Source: Terfezia claveryi
Lineage: Eukaryota; Ascomycota; Pezizomycetes; Pezizales; Pezizaceae
Length of the DNA stretch: 64,000 nucleotides
NCBI GenBank assembly: GCA_015179025.1
Contig: WHUX01000048.1
Location: forward strand, 1 to 64,000
Direction: 5' to 3'
Shown here: in pieces, positions 1-10,960 of the stretch
Numbering within the stretch: position 1 is the first letter of the stretch
How the letters are laid out: every line of letters starts with the position of its first letter
The notes under the pieces: model-generated
Told to the model about the DNA's origin: nothing
Database searches by the model: none
What the model saw: only the letters and a program-made list of their open reading frames with translations
Made by a program: the position numbers and the translations under genes

Positions 1-1681
1 GATGGGAGGGTGACATGGTGTTTACACCATTGCCAGAGCTGTTGCAGTGAGTAGTTAGCATCCAGATCGGATAATGATTTAGGTGAGTGAGAAGGAAAAA
101 CATACCTGACTCCTCGAAACCTCCGCGGTGGCGGCATCCTCCATGAGGTTGTTGATAGGGACACATCCCGCGGCCCTCAACCACCCATCCATATAGCCCA
201 ATCCGATCTCAAGATTCTTCCTAATTCCATCCTCAGTAACCTGTCCAGGCATGTTCATGTTCAGTAAATCCTGGGCAGAAACGCGAACATCCTCTCTTCG
301 TCGAAAAATCTGGTTGGGGGTGGGCATATGTTCGTTGAAGACGTCACTGGCAATCTTTGCGAGCGCAGGATGAGCGACCCAGGTACCGTCGTGACCAGCG
401 CGGACTTCACGGAGTTTGTCGGCCCTGACACCAGCCATGGCTTTGGCATTGGCTTCGGCGTTGTCTTTGATGGGAATTTGGGCAGCCATACCTCCCTGTG
501 GATATTGCAGAGATGTTAATATCATATGATGGAGATATTTGGGAAGCAAGGCATACCATAGCATGGACACCTCTTCGATGGCAGGTCTTGATGAGAAGTT
601 TAACGTAGGCCTCCATGAATGGAACGGCCATAGTAACATGGGCTCGGTCAGAGAGGATAAAGTTGGGGTTGTGCCGGAACTTCTTGATGATGCTGAAAAT
701 GTAATCCCATCGTCCGCAGTTTAATCCAGAGCTATGGTTCCTGAGTTCGTAAATGATCTCATCCATCTCAAAGGCCGCCAAAATTGTCTCAATCAGCACG
801 GTTCCTCGGATTGTTCCCCGCAGGATTCCGAGAGTATCTTGAGCGAGGTTAAACACATCGTTCCAGAGACGGGCTTCGAGGTGGGATTCCATCTTGGGGA
901 GGTAGAAGTATGGCCCGTGGCCGCGGGTAATGAGTTCCTTCGCATTGTGGAAGAAGTAGAGGCCAAAGTCAAAGAGGGAGCCGGAGATGGGCTCGTTGTC
1001 GACGGTGAAGTGCTTCTCATCGAGGTGCCAGCCTCGTGGCCTAACATTGTTAGAACTAGCTTTGTACGTGGGGGGCTGTGGGGCAGACAAACCGGACAAT
1101 AAGCGTGGGCAGAGGGCGGTCGGTGCGAAGCTTGTAGTCCTTTCCATTGAGCTTAAAGTCGATTTGCCTTCGGACCGCATCATACAAGTTGACCTGGCCA
1201 TTGACCATATTATCCCATGTTGGCGAGTTTGAATCTGCGTAAATATTTCAAAAAAGCAATTAGCTGCCGTAAGCGGCCATCAAGTATAACCCCAGTCATT
1301 CAGCAGCAACAACGATGTACCTTCAAAATCCGCCATATACGTCCACACATCACTGTTCAGCGCATTCACAACCATCTTCCTGTCTGTTGGACCAGTGATC
1401 TCGACTCTTCGGTCCACCAAACCCGGTGCAGGAGGAGCACCCTGCCAGGCGTCATTCTCACGGATGGCCTTGGTCTCTGGGAGAAAGTCTGGGAGCCCGC
1501 CTCGGTCGAGCTCGGCCTGGCGGATGTCTCGTCGCTTCAGGAGCTCCTTGCGCGTTGCATTGAATGAGCGGTGGAGGGTAGCAAGGAAGGCACAGGCGTC
1601 GGGGGTGAGAAGCTTGCGGTGGGACTCGTTGATGCGGCCAAGGATGGCGACGTCCTTGAGGATGAATTCTAAGGCTGCCAT
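1..1681 (-). CDS. Malate synthase, glyoxylate cycle (C-terminus beyond window)
   Basis: Condenses glyoxylate with acetyl-CoA to malate in the glyoxylate cycle (peroxisome/glyoxysome), needed for growth on acetate or fatty acids. Exons on the minus strand: 1681-1321, 1234-1093, 1040-557, 495-106 and 38-1 (continues left); every junction is GT/AG and the phases agree (361, 142, 484, 390 nt). About 470 residues are visible of roughly 540 usual. Family landmarks are present: the [11 protein letters not shown] and [20 protein letters not shown] blocks, [31 protein letters not shown], and [14 protein letters not shown], which holds the catalytic Asp. The start MAALEF at 1681 is preferred over an upstream in-frame ATG at 1753 because fungal homologues begin at this point. 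The peroxisomal targeting tail would lie outside the window. Family assignment is certain; the start is likely. Confidence 0.95.
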
Positions 1682-2578
1682 TATGTGTATTGTATATTGA
1701 TTGTATGGTGAGGAACGGAATAGAGAGTATACGCTATAAGCGATTCGGTGCACAAAAATGTGCGACTGTTAATGTGGGTTTCTCTCACTTAGGACAGATC
1801 CACGAATACCAACACAATACAGGCAGACGATGATGATGATGAAGATGACGAAAACGAGAAAGCACAGAAGAGGATATAAAAAAGCTGGAGTTCTCAGCTC
1901 ACGAGAGGGAGGAGGGGGCCAATGTAATAAGGATCCGGCTAAGAGTAAAGCCATCACTGGTAGAAGCCATATCTCGTCACAAGCCTGCTTGGGGACTGGC
2001 CTGGAGTATAGTAGTACACGGCCAACGTATTTGGGGGAGAAGGGTGGGGAGGAAAGAGTTGGGATGGTGGGGAGGTTCTCGAAGCTGGTGTATAGTGTGT
2101 GGCGATAGTAACGGGCCCCTCTGGCTGTGGCAGCTACAGCCTGTGCCCTGCTTTTTATCCTACCGCAATATCACTGCTACCATTGCCCACTCCATCAACT
2201 GCAATGGCAATTATTACAGCACCCGGTGATGGGTACCAGGCAGCAAATTTTATGACCCTTTCCCTTCCAATCCATTGCCCCCATTGCCCTCTGGAATATT
2301 GACTCTGCGGATAATGTCGGCACCTGCACCAGCCACCACCCAGCAGACGCATCTCGCTTCGCCGCACTAAAAACCCCCGTCCGTACTAGCCGCATCCAGC
2401 CGTATCAAAAATATCTCGAGTCTTTACCTCGGTGCCTGTGAAAACAAGTTACGTTGGGTGCTCGGCAACTTGTCCTATCGAAGACATCTGATGCAAGTAA
2501 CCACCCTCACATCCCGCCTGGCCTCGTCACGTTTCCCACGCCTAAAGGATCTTCATCACGAGCCTCCAGCCCGCAAAA
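1682..2578. promoter_or_regulatory. Divergent promoter between malate synthase and POP5
   Basis: An 897-bp gap between two divergent genes, so it must hold both promoters. Two sites fit the carbon-catabolite repressor consensus SYGGRG (GTGGGG at 2044-2049 and 2067-2072), which would suit a glucose-repressed glyoxylate gene. These short matches are weak evidence. No convincing coding exon was found here. Confidence 0.5.
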
Positions 2579-3201
2579 ATGGTCCGCATCAAATCTCGCT
2601 ACCTCCTCTTCAACATTCTCTATCCCGCTACTCCCTCCAGCAATCCCTCAGATCCCCCAACCCACCTCGACTTCAACTCCCCCACCGACCCAGCCGTCAC
2701 TCCGCAGCTCCTAGCTTCCCTAATTCGAGATGCCATCTTGCTGCAGTTTGGCGATTGGGGAAGCGGGATGACTTCCTCCCTTAGTGGTATATCCCCCGCA
2801 AGTGAACTCCGATGATACATACATGTGTCCCCCAGTTCTTAATAATTTCCATCTTAATGCACCATTATACATCCATTCACTCCCCTCCCCCCAAATTAAA
2901 TTTTCACAAAAAAAAGAATTAACATCACAACACAGTGAAATACTTCTCACCCATCACCTCCACCGGCATCCTCCGCTGCCCCCGTGAGCACCACCGTCTT
3001 GTCTGGGCTGCATTAACATTAATGAAGGAGATCCTTGGGAAACCAGTTGTGATTCGTGTCGTGAGAGTTAGCGGGACTATTAAGAAGGCCGAGCAGGAGG
3101 GGATCAGGAGGGCGAAGGAGGAGATTAGGTTAGTTAGGAGATTAGAGATGGAGGAGGCGAGGAGGAGGACTTCTGTGGGGACGGTGGGGTTGGGGGTGTG
3201 A
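2579..3201 (+). CDS. POP5: RNase P/MRP subunit Pop5
   Basis: Protein subunit shared by RNase P (tRNA 5' maturation) and RNase MRP (rRNA processing) in the nucleus. Two exons, 2579-2786 and 2937-side start at 2936 to 3201, joined by a 149-bp GT/AG intron (2787-2935) with a TTAAC branch-like site; the join gives 157 residues. The start MVRIKSRYLLFNILYP is the hallmark Pop5 N-terminus, followed by the TPQLLASLIRD helix, FGDWGSGM, then across the junction VKYFSPITSTGILRCPRE and RVVRVSGTIKKAEQE. The phase-1 split codon GTG at the junction is exactly conserved in meaning with homologues. The C-terminal tail is basic then acidic and low in complexity. It is convergent with the tetraspanin gene downstream. 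Confidence 0.93.
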
Positions 3202-3410
3202 AGTTTGATTGGGCGTAGTTATATGTGGAGGTTCTTGAGGTAATATATACTACTCTGCTCCCTGATTGAAATTATTGGCTTTGTTAGGTCTCATGGCATG
3301 TTCCGTGACCTCCATTCGTGCTCCTCTATAGTGGTGTTGGAGGACATATATGACCTGACTAATATACTTAATTTTCTTTGTCCCACCGTGATAAACTTCT
3401 CCTTCTCCAG

Positions 3411-3443
<33 letters not shown>

Positions 3444-3750
3444 TGAGGAAATCGAATTATAGAGTTAGCTTAAAAAAAAAAACCCCAACCCACGAAATGG
3501 TATAAGTAAGTAAGGACAAGAATGTGATATTTTAAGAAAAATGAAGATGAAGATGAACTATGTTAAATCCCCACTCCACACCACAATACATGCACTGCAC
3601 GTCTGCCTACCATAGACAGACAGACAGACAGATGGACGGATAATATAGACACAAACAAAATCACACAGGGGCATAACACACACAACAAATAGCACACAGA
3701 GCATCTATCCCTCGCCCCCCACCCCCCCACCCCCAAAAATGAGCCCAACC
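3202..3750. other. Convergent 3' intergenic region with simple repeats
   Basis: Lies between the stop codons of two convergent genes, so it should hold both poly(A) sites. It contains an A26 run (3411-3436), a second A run near 3472-3481, a GACA microsatellite (3614-3632) and a C-rich stretch near 3715-3735. No coding signal seen. Confidence 0.6.
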
Positions 3751-4649
3751 CTAAATACTTCCCATTCCCCTCTTCTCATCAATCCTCCTATACCTCAAAG
3801 CCTCCTTTCTCCTCTTAATCACCATAGCCAAGCTCAGCAATAGCAGCATATCCAATCCCACCACCCCAAACGCCGCCGTAAACACCAAATTCAAAAAGTG
3901 CTCCGCATACAGCGCAAAAGAGCTCACGCAGCCACCTCTTGCCGCGGCAATCTCCGCACTAGGACAGACCGAGTCCGTGATAAATGGAGGGGTGGTGTAG
4001 TTCGTGTAACCGCAGCAATTGAACTACCCAAAACGGTCAGCTCATCTTCTACTACTACTACTACTACTTCTTACTATTACTACACTTCTACTACTACTTT
4101 TACTTGTTCTCTAAGAAGATAATATGGCAGAGCCCACCTTTTCTTGGACCAGGGATTGGACGTTGTCGGATTGCTGACCCCAGTAAGTAAGCAAGTTTGC
4201 GCGGGTAGTGAGTGTTTGCAGCCACTCGTTTATCCCGAGGATGAGCGTGAAGATGGCGCAGAGGACAACGAGCCAGCCGTGGAATTTAAGCCAGGCGCGG
4301 GAGGTGGGCATTAATAGGGCGGGCACGGAGTTGAGGGCTGTGATGAATATCATGATGGCGTTGGCGAGGAGGGCTGGTGATGGGTGTTAGCAATCTAACT
4401 CATCTATGAATCATACTATCCCCACTCTCGCTCGCATTTATTGTGATACCCCGGGTAGAAATATATGGATTATTGGGACGTACCTTTCATAGGAAAGTGG
4501 CTAATCAGAATTAACCTCGCCACAGAACTGGTCGTGGGAGCGCTGTTTACCTCCTTCATCCATAGCACTGTAGCTACTGCGATCATGACGCCCGTTCCGA
4601 GAAAGAGGGCCTCGGCAATGATGAAGGATGTGGTGACTCCGGAAGGCAT
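3751..4649 (-). CDS. Fungal tetraspanin-like membrane protein
   Basis: Three exons, 4649-4484, 4373-4138 and 4023-3751, all with GT/AG introns and consistent phase, giving 224 residues. Four hydrophobic segments are visible: one near residues 8-31 (IIAEALFLGTGVMIAVATV), one after LLANAIM, one in WLVVLCAIFTLILG, and one near the C-terminus (LVFTAAFGVVGLDMLLLL). The large loop carries FNCCGY, the tetraspanin CCG signature, plus later cysteines in SVC and GGC for disulphides. The C-terminal tail is short and basic. Tetraspanins organise membrane protein patches; in fungi Pls1 is needed for appressorial or host penetration, while the Tsp3 type is of unclear role. The TTPPFITDSVCPS loop looks more Tsp3-like than Pls1-like to me, but that subtype is an inference. 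Confidence 0.85.
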
Positions 4650-5582
4650 TTTGGCAGCTTGCTATTATTCCTGTATCTCCTTTTCCGCTTCTTCTTCTTC
4701 TTTTTCTTTCCTCCTCCTTCTTCTTCTTCTTCTCCTTCTTCTCCGTGCCTTTGCTGTTTTTCTTTTGTTACTGCTTGGTTAGAATGGTATATTAGAGTGC
4801 CGATTTGTATAATGGTAATCCGTATTCGCCAGCTCGCCCCGTTTTCAAATGTGGTATAACAGGTAACTGAACTCTTTCCTACCAGCGTCCGGCGCTCCGT
4901 ACTTCACAAATAAAATCGCAGGATCCCGTCGGTGTAGTAAAAGGAGTGTATATGATTCTTTCTGCTAGAAAAACGAACAAACGCTTAAAAGAAGTTGAGT
5001 TATAAATAGTCTAAGAAGCGCAAAACGTCAAACAAAGGAAGATAAAAGGATAAAAGGATAAATGGGCAATAACGAACAACAGAAGAGGTGAACATTGATA
5101 GGTGATCAGACAGAACGGGTCGGGCGCCAATCAGCGGCCTGGGGCGGGGGCCCCCTGGCGCTTCTGATACAAGTGGGCGTTTGAATAGCGGTTCGAGATC
5201 AGCCCCTTGCAGCATGTAGGTATCTGAAGTGCGCAATTAATTGTTCATGTGAGAATTCGATGCAATATCGGTGCGGTGTCACGACGCACAGCAGCATTCC
5301 GAGGACTTGTTTCCGCGCGAGAGGGCTTGAGGCTGTTGTATATACTGTACATGCTGTTTGTTTGGTGCGTTTTAAGTTTTTTCCCGATACTATAATTATG
5401 CCCTTGTTAAGACAACATGTATTCATCTTACATACATCATATGTACTCAAGTACTTGCATATGTAAGTACCCAAGGCAATTACCTTCAGCTATTATAATC
5501 AACATTACAAAACCAACAATCAACACTACAAAGAGTCTATCACACATATCTACAGTACCCCTCATCTCCTCCACTCCACTAC
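4650..5582. other. Intergenic region upstream of the tetraspanin gene
   Basis: Holds the tetraspanin promoter (minus strand) and the 3' flank of TRS120. A long CTT-rich pyrimidine tract (about 4675-4770) would be a GAA-rich 5' leader in the tetraspanin transcript. The rest shows no recognisable gene. Confidence 0.45.
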
Positions 5583-8500
5583 TCAAATCTTATCCCTCAC
5601 CACCATGGTCATCACCTCTCTCCCAACCCAACTCCTCTTCCCAACTACCCCTTCTAGGATATCCTCTGGAATCCCATCAGGCCCCAACTTCTTTACCTCC
5701 TTCTCTGCGTCTGCTCCCCCTCTCTCTGTCATATACCCCCCTGCACCGCCAACATCCATCCCCCACCTGCCCGCCCTAACTTCTTCCACTCCCGCCGTCA
5801 CCTCAAATTCGCCTCTACACAGTACCACGAAGCCCATTTCCACACTTGTGCATTCCCCCGGTGAAATTCGCCGTATAGCTTGCTGCAGTAATCCATCAAA
5901 GGCAAACCTGCGAGAAAGGTCCAGTGCCACTGAAATATGTTGGTTCCGGAGGGAAGGCGACAACCGGAGGATAGGAAGGATAGATCGCGTGGTGCGGTTA
6001 GTAATTGTCGTGCGGAGATTATAGAATTGGTCTGTTTGCAGAGAATATTTGTTCGGGGCGGATTTTTTGAGCAAGCCAGCGGCTATTTCTACCACCTCGT
6101 CTTGCCCCTTAGGCTCTGTATTCTTTCCATGTAGACTCGAAGTGACCTCCATCCTGATCCCGACGTCATCAACCCTTACAGTCTCAACCATCCTAGGGCT
6201 GAGCCGGAAGTTCCTCAACTCGACTTCTCCCCGCCGCTGAGTTCCAACCTCTTCCCACGTTCCCCGAATACATTTTAATATCTCCTCTCTGAACCAAAAG
6301 GCCTCTCGTGAGAGCCTCTCCTGGTCTGCAGTCGGCTTGGTCGTACTTACAACAAACTGCCTCTGCGTTCCGGACAATGATGGAATCTTTGCAGTAGGGT
6401 TTGAAAGATGGACGCGTTTGATTAGTGCTATAAATCGGCTCTGATGGCCAGCCTGAATGGTGTCAGAAGTTTCATAAGTATTGATCCACTCCGCTTCCTC
6501 CTCGTCTAGACTCTCCGGAGGCTCTCGGACCTGTAGATTGACTTTTAGTGGCTGCGGCCATGCGTTCCGGAGATCGAGGGTCATCAGGCAGTATTCGCTC
6601 GGCTCGTCCCTGACTTTTGCCTGGCGAAATAATTTTTTGATTTGCTCACTCTTGTCATTCATTGTACCGCAGCCGGTGGATACCCCGTCTGTTTCAGGGA
6701 AATCTACGGATGTCTGAAATGGTATAAAGTCCACCCTAAGGAGCTCGATACTGGCATTGACCGTGATGGTAACTGGGAAAACCACTTGTCGAGTGTAAAA
6801 TTTCCCTGCAACCTGATCCCTCGGCATCCCTAGATACCCATAATCCATTTGTACAGAGGCATTCGTCAGTCCTGGTTTCCCGAGTACCTCAATATCGAAG
6901 CTGGCCGTAGAATGTGGCGCAATAAATGGAATCACTGGACACTCCTTCTTGTTACTCTCTGTTGAGGCTCCATTGATACTAGGCAGTGGTTTAGGCTTCT
7001 GTGTTTGATTCTTCCAGAGCAACGCTCGCTTCTTCAATAGTAAGATTTCATACTCGTAAATCTCAGAAGGTTGCATATCTTTTGATGCCAATGCTGCCTG
7101 TAATTGAGTAGTAGTCGAGTCTTGAAAGGAAAAGAGGAGAATATCCACTGGAATGTCGGTGAGGTTCTGGAAGACAACATTGAACACCTTTCTTTCCCCT
7201 TCTAGTACCATCAAAGCTGACTGTGGTAACGAGCTAGAATGAGCTAGTACAAGCGGCTGATTTTCAATTACCGTGACTAGGATCGTCTTCGGAGTTGGGA
7301 ACTGTGATAGGGGTGGCTTAGCCGACGCCCGCTTTGCGTTCGACACCGTCGACACTGGTCGCACTGGTTTTTGCTCTAAAATTGGTAACCCCATTCTTTT
7401 GATTTTTATGTCCAGCTTCCCATAGTCGAAACCCTGTGTCAAAATGGGAAATGGTTTCTCAGCGCAGCCGAAGACCCTTATCCGGCATCCAACAACCGTC
7501 ATATTTCCAGACCCAGTCGGTTTTCCAAAAATCGATAATTGTTGGGTGCGGAAGGGGCTCAGAACAACGCCTTGCTTTTCTGTCACAAACTCGACTCCTT
7601 TAACATCCAGGGCTATCGACTCAATCTCGACATCAAATTCAAAAGGGTTCTGCAAGGTGACTCTGAATTCTGCAAGTTCCCCTTGCACTAGTACCTGTTC
7701 CGCAGCCGCAGTTTCCCGCTTCCTTGCAAAGGGATTGTATATGAACGGATTTTTGTTTGCTATTATGGGTGCCTGAATATCTGTCGAGTCTGCGTCTTGC
7801 AACTCATTTTTCGCATGAGGAGTTGGCGATTTCCATAAGCTCGACCTAAATACTCAATTGTTATTTCCCTGTAGTGGCGGTAGGACCTAGGCCAGCTCAT
7901 GGCTTACTCTACCAGCTCTACTTCACGTAGGAGGAATGCATCCCAATAACTCGTCACCACTCCAGTCATGCCCAACTTCCCCGCAGCTGAAATTGTCCTG
8001 GAGATGTTAGTCGCCAACTTAATTTGTTCGTCCCGCGATAAATCTGAACCACCCATCTTTAACAGCTGTGCAGTGAACTTGAGGACACCATTAAAATCTG
8101 GCAGTGCTTCACAGAGGGACATGCAACTTCTCAAGACATGTATCTTGAGCGCGGTCCAACCGAATGCACGGAGTTCATTTTCAGCAACTATCTCTTCACT
8201 AGGTTCCCTTACTTCATCTGTTGGCTCGTTAGCTGCTGCATTTTTGTTGAGTTTCCTCACGATTCCATAGGCTGAGCACATGTCCTCAAGAAGCCCCATT
8301 ACCCCAATCTCGACTTCATCCTCCATTATATCAAGGGCACCTCCTGATCCACCCGACACGGGTCCGATCGGCCCACTTGCTGCACTTAATCCAGCAGCTG
8401 GATGTATCCCTGCGCCTGCCGCCCCGACAACTCTTGCTTGTATTAACCCAGGTATCAAGATTCGGATGAGCTCCCTCGTGATCATCGCCTTTCTCCTCTG

Positions 8501-10324
8501 GAACCCGATTGAGCCTAAGACACTGGCAATGCCCCCCAACACTTTTGATGCATCTAATACCGTAAGTGCCTCTATGGGGTTCGGATATGCTCTCATTACC
8601 GATGCCGAAATTTCTCGCTTATCTGGGAGCCCAGGTATCTTCCTCTCGATTATTTCAGGTTTCATGATTGGATCCCCTAATACTATATTAGTGAGAGATT
8701 TGATATTGAGACCATTGGCAAGGTAGACAGATGCCATGAACTTCGAATGCCGGATCACGCTCTCTGAAAAGCATATTTGAGGTATGGTCTCCCCTTGGAA
8801 GTTGGAGCTCCTGTTGTAGAGATTTAATATTGTTGTTCCCAACTCCGGTATTAGCTCAAGAAGCTGCTGCGGGTCTGCTGTAGAGGTCGATGATCGGGAT
8901 GGTGTGCTATCAGTTCCCGGGGTTGGAGTTTTTGGCGGTGTGGGTGTAGATTTTGATGCCGACTTTGCGTCTAGGGTTGGGTAAGGAATACTTGGTATCT
9001 GGATTTTGAGTGGATTAGTTAAAAAGCTGTAGTCCCGGTGGGATAGCAGCGTAGAAACCTGAAAATCAACACCTAGATATGCAAGAATAACTAAACAAAC
9101 ACCAATTCCATTTAACGCCTTCCCATGCCAAAGGTGATCATTATTGTTCCTTGCAATATTCGCTCCTTCCACAAACCTAGCAATATGATTATCAACAGTT
9201 GTCTCTGCATGACGAGCAAGGGCCAATCATCAACAGGATGAACATAGCATGTTAGTCCTGGGGTATGCTTACTCCTTCAATGCATCCGGTATTCTACCAG
9301 TCAACATGTATAACTCGGCAATCGCAATTTGAACCCGCCCTTTCCCTTTACTTCTTGCTCGCTCTGTCACGGTACCACTGCCAAAGCCTTGCATGCTCAT
9401 TCTCTGTTGCTGCAGGCCTCCTATCACCGAAGCACCAGCAATAGACGGCATGCTCATTCGGTTATTTGTCGCCGGAGGTGCCAGACCTGCTTCCTCCGCC
9501 ACGCCAGAGGCTAGAGGGGACTCTACTGTTGGCAGTGACTGGAGGGTGCGAGCATAACCAGTGAATTCGGACAGAAGACAAGACGTAATGTCGCACATTA
9601 TTGTTCGCATTGAGGTCGTTCGGGACTCCCGCTTCGTAGGCACCGGAATGAAATACTTCGACGTGTCCCTATCATCGTTCGGTCGTATTTTCGGTACTGG
9701 GAGCAGTGCAGACGATGGCGAGTCAAATATAAGACAAGTGTGGAAAAGCGCTCTGCGGTACTGCAAAAGAATCAGCAAGGAATCACAGAGGCCTGGGTGA
9801 TGGGCCATACAATAGCTCGCAAGTCCTCAAACTGACTGAGTAGAATTTCTGAAGGGTTATTTTCTGTAAAGTCTGCAACTGCTATAACCTATTATCATGT
9901 GAGTGAATGCATCCTTGATAGCAAATTGACGAGGTGGCGCACAAGAAATGTCCGTCGATGCGGCTCAAACGGTTCTAGATATTCGTGATCCCGGTCATGT
10001 GTCGTTGTAAGATTGTACACGATTTGCCCATTTGGGAATCCTTGTGGACTGAACATAGCTGTTGTCACCCAAACATGGCCGAGTACATCCGTTGTCAGCC
10101 TCTGGCTCTTTGCATCAAGGGGATTGCCAGTTGATTCAGTGGACTGGCGTGGACGTACTCCGATTGGGTTTGACATCTGGCGAGACGTCTCCTAGCCGAA
10201 CGATGTTCTCAATGTGCACTCTTTCTACAAACTCGAGGAACCGGCTGCGCCTGATGCGTCCAATGGGGCACAGGAGTGCCCTCAGACGGGACGTCGAGGT
10301 GTACGACAGGCCATCCATTGCCAT
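5583..10324 (-). CDS. TRS120: TRAPPII complex subunit Trs120 (TRAPPC9 / HypA)
   Basis: Subunit of the TRAPPII exchange factor for Ypt31/Rab11-type GTPases at the late Golgi; the Aspergillus homologue HypA is needed for normal hyphal form. Seven exons: 10324-10159, 10058-9943, 9888-9811, 9760-9273, 9176-9059, 8998-7908 and 7845-5583. All six introns (50-100 bp) are GT/AG and in phase, giving 1439 residues, about the usual fungal length. Landmarks: the N-terminal RLRALLCPIGRIRRSRF and ENIVRLGDVSPD, then MFSPQGFPNG after intron 1; FEDLRAIYRRALFHTCLIFD across the 50-bp intron 3; a serine-rich disordered stretch; ELYMLTGRIPDALKE; VDFQ joined to IPSIPYP; and the C-terminal beta-sandwich part with NKNPFIYNPFARK. 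The first ATG (10324) is followed two codons later by another, so the start is uncertain by two residues. The acceptor at 9177 was chosen because only it keeps frame. Confidence 0.93.
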
Positions 10325-10960
10325 TGCGGCTGTCTGTCCGAACCGGGACAAAAAAGGGACTGAGGGAGTGGTGCAACGGGGCGTTGTTTGTGTGGATGAT
10401 CGTGACCGGAGGTGGAGATGTGTGGATAAGCCGAGTTGACCTCGGGGCCAAAGATGTGTCGTCTCACTACAGAGTTTCTGATGCCAGCCACAAGCCACAA
10501 GCCATGACGGAGGGCCAGATGTGGGGCAGTGTGGGGGGACCCGGGGTGGCGGGTGCGTGCACATGCGTCAACCTTTCCTAAGCAGGGCTAGGTCGATTCA
10601 ATGATGAGACGCCGGAGCTGCAGGCAGGTCACTCTACATTGCTCAGGTGCTGTTGTTGCTGGACCACTGAATACCTAGGCACCCTCGGGGGCCACAGAAG
10701 AGAAAGAAGGAAGCTACTGCACTGTTTTTGCTGTGCTTCACTAAGCGCAGTTTTCACGGTCGTTTCGTTTAAGCCCCACCATTATCAAGCTTCACTTTCA
10801 GGTACCCTTCCAGAGAGTCCTTCCATCGAATACCTACATATAAGACGTCAGTGTTCCTTTACAGCAAACTTCTAGGAGCTTTTTGGCAATACAGTCTATA
10901 TCAAACAAACATCATTCCTTTAGCCTACGGAGGTGGCCCAACTGACCCAAGTCGTGTGGA
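10325..10960. promoter_or_regulatory. Divergent promoter between TRS120 and the DUF3684 gene
   Basis: A 636-bp gap between divergent genes. TATAAG at 10839-10844 lies 117 nt before the plus-strand ATG and is a reasonable core promoter element for that gene. Short open frames here are on the complementary strand of the TRS120 leader and look like shadows. Confidence 0.5.

Noticed and set aside
407..1201. 264-codon minus frame as a separate gene
   Set aside because: It is exon 3 of malate synthase with read-through into introns at both ends.
7904..9226. 440-codon minus frame as a separate gene from the 739-codon frame next to it
   Set aside because: Both are exons of TRS120; splice sites and phase join them, and the motif order matches one protein.
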